Shown: positions 15,520-21,984 of the stretch, one piece after another
Layout of the letters: the number at the start of each line of letters is the position of its first letter
How positions within the stretch are numbered: the first letter of the stretch is position 1
Source: Acidobacteriaceae bacterium
Lineage (GTDB): Bacteria > Acidobacteriota > Terriglobia > Terriglobales > Acidobacteriaceae
Direction: 5' to 3'
DNA: 21,984 nt
Assembly: GCA_027307295.1 (NCBI GenBank)
Contig: DAHUXF010000009.1
Span: forward strand, 1 to 21,984
The notes under the pieces: generated by a model
Database searches by the model: none
The model's input: the letters and a program-made list of their open reading frames with translations, nothing else
Told to the model about the DNA's origin: nothing
Position numbers and translations under genes: made by a program

Positions 15520-16956
15520 ATGTCATCGAGCGTAGCGCGTATCACACCGCCGGAAGAGGTTTTACCCGCGGAGTCGCTGTTTCTGCTCATCGTCGATGGC
15601 GACCGCTGGGTACGAGACTTATGCAAGGAAACGGCCGGTAGCATGGGATTCAAGGTCTATACCTCGGACCATGCGCGCACGGCCCTGCAGCAGATGGAAT
15701 CACAACCCGTCGACGTGGTGCTGCTGGACGTTCATCAGCCCACGCCGGATGGCATGGAACTGGTTGCCAAATTCAAGGAACTTCATCCGCAAACTGAAGT
15801 GATCATGCTTAGCGGCCACGCCAGCGTGGATTCCGTGGTGGCGGCCATGAAAAACGGAGCTTGTGATTTTTTGCGCAAGCCCTTCAAGACGGAAGAACTC
15901 AAGGCCTTGCTGACGCGGGCCGCCGGACGGCTAAGAAATTCGTTGGAACATCGCATCTCACGCGAACATCTCCAGAACAATCCAGGATACAAAGGCATGT
16001 TGGGAACCTCACCAGAAATGCAAAAGCTTTACCGCATCATTACCAAGGTGGCCACGGGCCGGCATCCGGTGCTCATTCAGGGTGAGACCGGCACGGGGAA
16101 AGAAACGGTGGCAAGAGCTATCCATGCGGACAGCCCTTATCACGACCGTCCTTTTGTGGTGATTGATTGCGCCGCTCCCGCTCCAGGACAACTGGAGAAT
16201 GAACTGTTCGGCCCCATGAAAACCACTACCCTCGCGCGGGCAAAAGATGGCGGGTTCGCTCTTGCCAGCGGCGGTACGCTGTTTCTGGATGAGATCGGTG
16301 AAATGCCGCTCGACGTTCAGGCCCGGCTTTTCCGCGCCTTGCAGGAAAGGGAATTTTATCCCCAAGGCAGCACCAAGGCCGTTTCCCTGGATATAAGGAT
16401 TGTTGCCGCTTCCAGCCGCGATCTGGAAATGGCGGTGCAGCAAGGCACCTTCCGGCGAGATCTCTTCTTCCGCCTGAATGTGGTGAATCTCCGTTTGCCG
16501 GCATTGCGCGAGCGCAAAGAAGACATTCGCCTGCTGGCGGAATATTTTCTGGAACGTATTGGACAGGCCCGGCAGGTCCAATACTCCCTCAGTGGTGAAG
16601 CCATGAGGCTCTTGCAACTTTACGAATGGCCGGGCAATGTACGTGAATTAGAGAACTGTTTGGAAAGGGCTACCGCCATGAGTCCAGATCCTGTATTGCA
16701 AAGCGCCGATTTTCCCCCGCACATCCGCACCGCCGTGATGCGCACGTCAATTCCTGACAGGCAGGCAAGAATTCTGCCGCTGGCTGAATTGGAAAAACAG
16801 GCCATTCTTGAGGCCTTGCAACAACTCAATGGTGACAAACTGATGACCGCTCGCGCCTTGGGCATCGGCAAGACCACCTTGTACCGCAAGCTGAAAGAAT
16901 ACGGCATCACGCACTGGGCCGGGGCGCCTGTGTCCGGTCAGATTGCCGCGAAATAA
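15520..16956 (+). CDS. NtrC-type response regulator with degenerate sigma-54 contact loop
   Basis: A 478-aa three-domain regulator. The receiver (about 18-135) keeps the phospho-acceptor Asp in VVLLDVHQP and Lys in LRKPF, but the acidic pair is D-G (LIVDGDRW). The AAA+ domain has Walker A GETGTGKE, Walker B GGTLFLDEI, an RDLFFRLNV element and WPGNVRELEN. Where PilR in this window reads YVKGAFTGASQNKRG after ELFG, this protein reads PMKTTTLARAKDGG: the GAFTGA motif is gone and the loop is two residues shorter. The C-terminal Fis-type HTH (ALGIGKTTLYRKLKEYGI) is intact. It probably still binds DNA and ATP but is unlikely to remodel sigma-54 holoenzyme in the usual way. SD AAAGGGAG precedes the ATG. 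There is no adjacent kinase. Confidence 0.9.
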   Translation: MSSSVARITPPEEVLPAESLFLLIVDGDRWVRDLCKETAGSMGFKVYTSDHARTALQQMESQPVDVVLLDVHQPTPDGMELVAKFKELHPQTEVIMLSGHASVDSVVAAMKNGACDFLRKPFKTEELKALLTRAAGRLRNSLEHRISREHLQNNPGYKGMLGTSPEMQKLYRIITKVATGRHPVLIQGETGTGKETVARAIHADSPYHDRPFVVIDCAAPAPGQLENELFGPMKTTTLARAKDGGFALASGGTLFLDEIGEMPLDVQARLFRALQEREFYPQGSTKAVSLDIRIVAASSRDLEMAVQQGTFRRDLFFRLNVVNLRLPALRERKEDIRLLAEYFLERIGQARQVQYSLSGEAMRLLQLYEWPGNVRELENCLERATAMSPDPVLQSADFPPHIRTAVMRTSIPDRQARILPLAELEKQAILEALQQLNGDKLMTARALGIGKTTLYRKLKEYGITHWAGAPVSGQIAAK

Positions 16957-16967
16957 CTAACCCCCTT

Positions 16968-17020
16968 CGCACCGAACTGGGGCCCTTTTATAAAAGGCCG
17001 CAGTTCGGTGTGCGCTATTT
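16968..17020 (+). terminator. Strong hairpin terminator after the NtrC-like regulator
   Basis: CACCGAACTG (16970-16979) pairs perfectly with CAGTTCGGTG (17001-17010). The region between can form an inner stem (GGCC-TTTTA/TAAAA-GGCC). The closing arm is followed by GCGCTATTTTT, a short U-run. The stem is near-symmetric, but the U-run favours ending rightward transcription. Confidence 0.75.
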
Positions 17021-17199
17021 TTGGGGCAGTATCCCTTTTGCTCGCTGTTAGTTATCTGCGAGCGCACAAATTGACTTCCCCTTCCTGCCAAATCTGCTCC
17101 CCCGCAAAATCCACTTCCTAAGACAACTCCGCTTCTGCAAGCTGCCTCTTAAGCCTTGTAGCACTTTGATGTTTCTTGTCTACCACTTGAGGGGTTTCC

Positions 17200-17346
17200 A
17201 TGCTTTGGACAATTTTTACAATTCTCATCATCCTTTGGCTTCTGGGCTGGGGATTCCATGTGGCTGGAGGGCTGATTCACCTTCTCCTGGTCATCGCGCT
17301 GGTCGTGGCGGTTATTAATCTGGTGACTGGACGCCGTGCCGTTTAG
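17200..17346 (+). CDS. lmo0937-family membrane microprotein
   Basis: A 48-aa protein, MLWTIFTILIILWLLGWGFH followed by a Gly-Gly hinge and a second hydrophobic helix (LIHLLLVIALVVAVINLVTG), ending in basic residues RRAV. This is the complete layout of the lmo0937/DUF5670 family: two short membrane helices, WLLGW, and a TG-R tail. The function is unknown; family members are often stress-associated. TTGAGGGG at 17187-17194 gives a good SD. It is monocistronic by context, between the terminator at 17020 and a 240-bp gap in which I see no gene. Confidence 0.85.
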   Translation: MLWTIFTILIILWLLGWGFHVAGGLIHLLLVIALVVAVINLVTGRRAV

Positions 17347-17586
17347 CTGTTGTCCGCCGCCGCACGTTGTGCTCGGCAAATCATCGTACAATCTTGTCAC
17401 TGGATGAGCGGGAGCAAGATGCGCCCGCCTTAAATCCGCGGTGTGCGCGGAGCGGTATTTTTTCGTTAAATGCCGCGTCTGAAGAGCGCGACAGTCAATG
17501 GGAGTGTGAGCAGGACATCCCAGCTCTGATTGGCTGAGTCTAATTCAATGACAATTTTATAGCCTGAACGGGAATCGGTTTTAGCG

Positions 17587-18393
17587 ATGGTCACAATTAG
17601 AGCGGACATCCGCGGGGATGGCCCGGCGGAAAATTTGAATGTCCGCCAGGAACTGGCCCGGCGCATTTCAGAGATGGGCGAATGGTTCCACAATATTGAT
17701 CTGAACGGCACCTTTACCGCGCCGCACCATTTTCTGGGTGATTTCCCTAATGTGAAGTGGAAGCATATTGCTCCTGCCCTGCCAGCTGATCTTTCCGGGG
17801 CAACCGTGCTTGACGTGGGGTGCAACGGCGGCTTCCACTCCATTGAATTGAAAAAGAGGGGCGCCAGCCGCGTCCTGGGCGTGGACGTGGACGACCGTTA
17901 TTTGGAACAGGCCCGCTTTGCATCCTCTGTTCTGGGCCTGGACATCGAGTTTGTCAAATGTTCCGTCTATGATGTTGACTCCATACCGGGCCAGTTTGAC
18001 TACGTGCTGTTCATGGGGGTCTTTTACCATTTGCGCTATCCCCTGTTTGCGCTGGATAAAGTCATTAAGAAAGTGAAAGGCAGCCTGGTGTTTCAGACCA
18101 TGATGCGCGGCGCGCTCACCAGCCCGGAATTGCGGGAAGACTATCACTTCTGGAACAAGGAGATTTTTGACAAACCGGATTTTCCCTGCATGTATTTCAT
18201 TGAGAAAAGCTATGCCGGCGACCCCACCAACTGGTGGATTCCTAATCACGGAGCCATGGAAGGCATGCTGCGCAGCTCAGGCCTGGAAATCACCGCCCAT
18301 CCGGAACAGGAAACCTGGATTTGTTCTCCCAGAAATGTCTCACGGGGAGACGGCAAATATATTTTGGACCATGAATTAGCGGGCACCCTGTAG
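17587..18393 (+). CDS. SAM-dependent methyltransferase, Rta_06860-like, first gene of the glycan cassette
   Basis: A 268-aa class I methyltransferase. The SAM-binding motif I is VLDVGCNGGF (74-83), with an acidic ribose-binding residue at the end of the next strand (GVDVDD, about 98-103). FMGVFYHLRYPLFALD (142-157) and the late NWWIPNHGAMEGMLRSSGL resemble the CmoB/DUF1698 branch, but the protein is shorter than CmoB and its neighbours are not tRNA genes. From memory it matches the TIGRFAM group named for Rta_06860, found in the 'rhizo-twelve' cassette. The substrate is probably a sugar or glycan intermediate (inference). ATG at 17587 has only a weak SD. It ends 30 nt before the glycosidase-like gene. 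Confidence 0.85.
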   Translation: MVTIRADIRGDGPAENLNVRQELARRISEMGEWFHNIDLNGTFTAPHHFLGDFPNVKWKHIAPALPADLSGATVLDVGCNGGFHSIELKKRGASRVLGVDVDDRYLEQARFASSVLGLDIEFVKCSVYDVDSIPGQFDYVLFMGVFYHLRYPLFALDKVIKKVKGSLVFQTMMRGALTSPELREDYHFWNKEIFDKPDFPCMYFIEKSYAGDPTNWWIPNHGAMEGMLRSSGLEITAHPEQETWICSPRNVSRGDGKYILDHELAGTL

Positions 18394-18423
18394 TCGGCCC
18401 AGCTCTTGTGCAAAGGTGCGTGC

Positions 18424-19338
18424 ATGGTTGAAGCAGTCATGCTGTGGAATGAGCCAAATAATCTTTCCCACTGGGATTTCAAGCGCGATCCTGACTGGAA
18501 GCTCTTTGCCTCCATGGTGATCGCGGCCAGCAAAGCCATACGCCGGGAGAATCCCGGCCTTCCGCTGGTGCTGGGCGGCATCTCACCGATAGATCCCAAC
18601 TTCATTGAACTGCTGGGGTCCTATGGCGTTCTTGATGCCGTGGATGTGGTTGCCATACACGGCTTTCCGCTGGACTGGAACCACTGGCAGATCCATGAGT
18701 GGCCGAAGAAAATTGATGAAATCCGCGCGGTCACCAACAAGCCTGTGTGGGTCTCAGAGGTGGGCGTATCGTCGTTCGGGGCTGAGGAAGTGCAGGCTTT
18801 TGGGTTGCAGCGGACAGCGGAGCTGCTGTTGCCGATTGTGGACCGCGTGCACTGGTACAGCCTGCTGGACCTGCCTGCCACATGGACCGCGACCACACGG
18901 CACAAGGAAGCTGAAGGCAGCGCTTATTATCGCCATTACTACATGGGTCTGCTGCGCGAAGATGGGACGCCCAAACTGGCGGCTGGATCGTTCCCCTCTG
19001 GAATGGGAATGTGCCAGTGGTTTCATTATGAGGACCCGCGCTTGTCCCTGGCTGTGGATTGGCTGCAGCGCCTGGGTGTGAAGTATCTGCGCACCGGCAT
19101 CAGCTGGGCAGACAGCTTTCGTCCCAATGCTGAAGCCTGGTTTGACCATCAGATGGGCGCACTGGAGCCATTCACTACGACTTTGACTTTATGCTTTACC
19201 CCGGAGCATCTGGGACTGGAGCCGCATTACACCAGCCCGCCCCGGCGCGTGGAGGATTTTGTGGAGTTCGCCGTGTGGGCGGTGCGTAAATATGCTGCCG
19301 CAAAAAAGAACAAAGAGGTACTCATAGGAGCCGAGTAA
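18424..19338 (+). CDS. Glycosidase-like protein, clan GH-A motifs in apparently permuted order
   Basis: A 304-aa protein. WNEPN sits at the very N-terminus (acid/base E10) and PVWVSEVG gives a nucleophile-like E112, as in GH39-type beta-xylosidases. In a normal barrel these lie on strands 4 and 7. Here the typical opening of a GH-A enzyme (LGVKYLRTGISWAD, then TLTLCFTP) comes after them, at about 196-290, so the order looks circularly permuted. No signal peptide, so it is probably cytoplasmic. It may bind or transfer sugar rather than degrade polymer. AAAGG at 18412-18416 supports the ATG at 18424. The next ATG follows its stop after 2 nt. Confidence 0.8.
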   Translation: MVEAVMLWNEPNNLSHWDFKRDPDWKLFASMVIAASKAIRRENPGLPLVLGGISPIDPNFIELLGSYGVLDAVDVVAIHGFPLDWNHWQIHEWPKKIDEIRAVTNKPVWVSEVGVSSFGAEEVQAFGLQRTAELLLPIVDRVHWYSLLDLPATWTATTRHKEAEGSAYYRHYYMGLLREDGTPKLAAGSFPSGMGMCQWFHYEDPRLSLAVDWLQRLGVKYLRTGISWADSFRPNAEAWFDHQMGALEPFTTTLTLCFTPEHLGLEPHYTSPPRRVEDFVEFAVWAVRKYAAAKKNKEVLIGAE

Positions 19339-19340
19339 GC

Positions 19341-20459
19341 ATGGCAAAAAACATACTTATCACCGGAGGAGCAGGCTTTGTGGGCTCGCACCTGGCCGAT
19401 GCTCTTCTCCTGGCCGGACACCATGTCCGCATCTTCGATAACCTGACCTAACAGGTCCACCATGATGGCATTCCGGATTATCTGTCTCCGGAAGCGGAGT
19501 TCATTCATGGCGACGTGCAGGATGCCGCCGCATTGCGCCGCGCGCTGCAGGGCGTGGATGTGGTGTTCCATATGGCGGCTGCTGTCGGCGTGGGGCAGTC
19601 CATGTATGAGATTGCCCATTACATGGGTTCCAACACGCAAGGCACAGCCGTGCTGCTGCAGCAATTGCTGCACCGCAAAGGACGCGTCCAGAAGCTGGTG
19701 CTGGCTTCTTCCATTTCCATTTACGTAGAAGGAAAATATCTTTTTCTGAGCTGCGGAGAGGTTGCTCCGCCGGTGCGCACCGTGGAGCAGCTCAGGATGC
19801 ACACCTGGGAGCCGAATTGCCCGGCGTGCGATGAGGCGCTTACGCCCATCCCGACAGATGAATCCAAGCCGATGCAAGCAAGCTCCATCTATGCTCTTTC
19901 TAAAAAAGACCAGGAAGAAATGTGCCTGCTCTTTGGCCGCACGTATGGCTTGCCGGTGGTGGCGCTGCGTTACTTCAATATTTATGGAACACGGCAGGCG
20001 CTATCCAATCCTTATACCGGCGTGGCGGCGATCTTTGCTGCGCGCCTGATGAACGGCAAGCCGCCGTTGATCTTTGAGGATGGCTTACAGATGCGTGATT
20101 TTGTGAGCGTGCAGGATGTGGTGCGGGCCAACCTGCTGGCCATGGATCGCGCTGAAGCCGATGGACGGGCGTTGAATATCGGTTCGGGTGGTCCCATTTC
20201 CATTCGCGAAGTGGCAGTAGAACTGTCGCGTGCCATGCAGACTGAAATTCCTGCTGAACTCACGCAAAGATATCGCGCTGGAGATATACGCCACTGTTTT
20301 GCCGACATCTCGGCTGCGGGAAAGCTCCTGGGATATGCGCCGGAAGTTGATTTTTCCAGCGGGCTGAAGGAGCTGGTGCAATGGTTGTGCTCGCAACGGC
20401 CGCAGGACCGGGCCGCTGACGCGGTGGCCCATCTGACGGATTTTGGGTTGACCGCCTAG
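19341..20459 (+). pseudogene. NAD-dependent epimerase/dehydratase interrupted by one in-frame TAA
   Basis: Read through, this is a full-length 372-aa extended SDR (nucleotide-sugar epimerase/dehydratase). It starts MAKNILITGGAGFVGSHL (Rossmann GxxGxxG) with SD AGGAG at 19326-19330. Codon 37 is TAA (19449-19451) in DNLT-stop-QVHHDG; frame and homology continue unchanged on both sides. After the stop come GDVQD, the ASS element (122-124), Y184 and K188 of YxxxK, and a CPAC pair (C160, C163) with an earlier C138 that could hold a metal. A one-base change from a sense codon (for example GAA) explains it. An internal GTG at 19515 would give a product without the NAD-binding motif. It could be a recent pseudogene or an assembly error. 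Confidence 0.75.
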
Positions 20460-20487
20460 TCAGCAGGAAACGCAAAAAGGGGGAACC

Positions 20488-21984
20488 ATGCGGAAGCAGG
20501 AAAGCCGCTCCGTACTTATTTTTGGCGGGGCCGGCTTTATCGGATCGAACCTGGCGCATGCACTGCTTACCAGGAGCGATGCGAAGGTGCATGTTTTCGA
20601 TAATCTCACGCGGGCGGGTGTCCACCATAACCTGGAATGGCTGAGACAGGCGGCAGGGAACTCAGGCCGGCTCCAGGTCACGGTCGGCGATGTGCGCGAT
20701 GCGCGGCAGGTGGAGAAAGCCGTGGCCCATGCCCAGGAGATTTATCATCTGGCTGCGCAGGTGGCCGTCACCACCTCGGTTGCTGATCCGCGATTGGATT
20801 TTGACGTGAATCTTGCCGGGACGTTCAATGTTCTGGAAGCCGCACGCCGCTGCGGCCACAAGCCTTTTGTCCTTTATACCTCCACGAACAAAGTTTACGG
20901 CGAACTGGGACTCGGCATGCCCGTGGTCACGGGTAAGAGATATACGGGACGGCAGGCGGTCTCTGAATCGCAGGCTCTCGACTTTCATTCTCCGTACGGC
21001 TGCTCCAAAGGCGCGGCAGACCAATATGTCCGTGACTTTGGCCGCATTTATGGCCTGCCCACCGTGGTTTTGCGCATGTCCTGCGTCGCCGGCCCCCGCC
21101 AGTTTGGGACGGAAGACCAGGGATGGGTAGCTCACTTCGTTTACTCGGCGCTGCAGGAGCAGCCCGTGGTGATTTATGGAGACGGACGGCAGGTGCGCGA
21201 CGTGCTGTATATATCCGATCTGTTGCGCGCGTTTGATTTTGTTCGCCAGAACCTTGATGTCACCCGGACTGAAGTTTACAACCTGGGGGGCGGCCCGGAG
21301 AACGCCACTTCACTGCTGGAGTTGATGGATGAAATCGAGCTGCTGACCGGACGCCGGCTCAAATGCGTTTACGCGCCGCCGCGTCCGGGCGACCAGCTTG
21401 TCTACCTCACGGACACAGCGAAAATTCAAAACCATACTGGCTGGAAGCGGCAGGTCGGGCTCCGGCAAACCATCCAGCACTTGCAGGATTTCTGGGAGCG
21501 GAACTATCGTGTGCTGGCCCTGCCGCGCAAGGCGCATGCGCCCGCGATTGGCCCGTTCGCGCTGGCCACAGAATTTTCCGGGGGCGGGATGAAGTTTGCC
21601 CTGGTCAATCCCAACTGGGACTTCAAAGGTTCAACCTATTTCGGCTGCCGTGAACCTCATGTTCCTTTGGAACTACTATTTGCCGCTGACCAGCTCCGTG
21701 CCGCCGGACATGATGCACTGCTGATTGACGCGCAAACGGACAACCTTGCTCTGGAAGAAGCCAAGCGAAAGATGAACAGCTTCCTGCCGGATTTTCTAGT
21801 GATGCCAACGGCTCCTTCGTATCTCTTCTGGCGTTGTCCGCCTCCGGAGCTCCGGGTGCCCATGGAGTGGCTTGCGGGTCTGAAAAGCAAGGCGATTACA
21901 GTTGCGATCGGGCCGCATCCTTCTGCCACGCCGGTTGCCACCATGCGCAAGACAAACTGCGACGTGGCCTTGTGCGGAGAGCCG
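20488..21984 (+). CDS. NAD-dependent epimerase fused in frame to a B12-binding/radical-SAM protein, 3' end outside window
   Basis: One open frame of 499 codons with no stop to the right edge. Residues 1 to about 350 are an extended SDR: GGAGFIG (13-19), GDVRD, the STNKVYG element, Y170 and K174 of YxxxK, and GDGRQVRDVLYISDL; it resembles CDP-sugar epimerases. After a linker of about 20 residues comes Met368 (21589) and the start of a B12-binding-domain radical-SAM protein: FALVNPNWDF, YFGCREPHVPLE, TAPSYLFWRCPPPELRVP and GPHPSATP. The cobalamin DxHxxG motif is not present in this part; the CxxxCxxC cluster lies beyond the window. The Met could be an independent start (GGGGGCGGG immediately upstream), but no stop separates the two halves. 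SD AAGGGGG precedes the first ATG. Confidence 0.85.
   Translation, partial: MRKQESRSVLIFGGAGFIGSNLAHALLTRSDAKVHVFDNLTRAGVHHNLEWLRQAAGNSGRLQVTVGDVRDARQVEKAVAHAQEIYHLAAQVAVTTSVADPRLDFDVNLAGTFNVLEAARRCGHKPFVLYTSTNKVYGELGLGMPVVTGKRYTGRQAVSESQALDFHSPYGCSKGAADQYVRDFGRIYGLPTVVLRMSCVAGPRQFGTEDQGWVAHFVYSALQEQPVVIYGDGRQVRDVLYISDLLRAFDFVRQNLDVTRTEVYNLGGGPENATSLLELMDEIELLTGRRLKCVYAPPRPGDQLVYLTDTAKIQNHTGWKRQVGLRQTIQHLQDFWERNYRVLALPRKAHAPAIGPFALATEFSGGGMKFALVNPNWDFKGSTYFGCREPHVPLELLFAADQLRAAGHDALLIDAQTDNLALEEAKRKMNSFLPDFLVMPTAPSYLFWRCPPPELRVPMEWLAGLKSKAITVAIGPHPSATPVATMRKTNCDVALCGEP

Noticed and set aside
17587..18393. tRNA uridine methyltransferase CmoB
   Set aside because: It shares the DUF1698-like core but is shorter, and it sits in a sugar-enzyme cassette with no cmoA beside it.
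19449..19451. Recoded stop (selenocysteine or pyrrolysine) in the epimerase
   Set aside because: The codon is TAA, which is not the codon used for either, and the position is not a catalytic residue in this family.

Overview
The window is ordinary bacterial chromosome: dense genes, moderately high GC with GC-rich third codon positions, SD-preceded ATG/GTG starts and no rRNA, tRNA, integrase or transposase. The gene set fits a soil-type Acidobacteriota (Koribacter/Terriglobia-like) genome: a pilB-pilT-pilC-pilS-pilR block, a split methylmalonyl-CoA mutase large subunit, glgC, a secreted Cu/Zn SOD, and intergenic repeats like those of soil bacteria. The taxon is inferred from gene content, not from a marker gene.

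Layout. 1-1233 (-): rimO, truncated by the left edge. 1342-1893 (+): secreted Cu/Zn superoxide dismutase, divergent from rimO. 2187-4216 (-): methylmalonyl-CoA mutase large subunit and, upstream on the same strand, a small membrane protein. 4309-4602 (+): small hypothetical protein. 4718-5971 (+): glgC. 5972-6414: gene-free stretch with short repeats and a probable pilB promoter. 6415-13751 (+): type IV pilus motor and control block, comprising extension ATPase PilB, retraction ATPase PilT, platform PilC, sensor kinase PilS and sigma-54 regulator PilR. 13752-13995: three copies of a ~29-nt repeat, the outer two inverted. 13996-15146 (-): small conserved basic protein and a SAM-hydrolysing DUF62 enzyme. 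15147-15519: regulatory gap with an 18-bp perfect palindrome. 15520-16956 (+): NtrC-type regulator that has lost its GAFTGA loop, followed by a strong hairpin terminator. 17200-17346 (+): 48-aa lmo0937-type membrane microprotein.

17587-21984 (+) is the most unusual region. It is a tight co-directional cassette: SAM methyltransferase, glycosidase-like protein with apparently permuted barrel order, NAD-dependent epimerase interrupted by one in-frame TAA, and a single open frame joining a second NAD-dependent epimerase to a B12-binding/radical-SAM protein that runs off the right edge. From memory this resembles the cassette that TIGRFAMs labels the 'rhizo-twelve' system, known mainly from Rhizobiales and relatives. 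Its product is unknown. The enzymes point to making and decorating a nucleotide-sugar-derived glycan.

How the genes work together: PilB/PilT/PilC are cytoplasmic and inner-membrane parts of one pilus machine, and PilS/PilR (overlapping by 8 nt) normally control pilin transcription. No pilA is visible. The cassette genes have gaps of 2-30 nt and good SD sequences, so they are probably one transcript. The other genes are housekeeping or stress functions with no evident link to one another.
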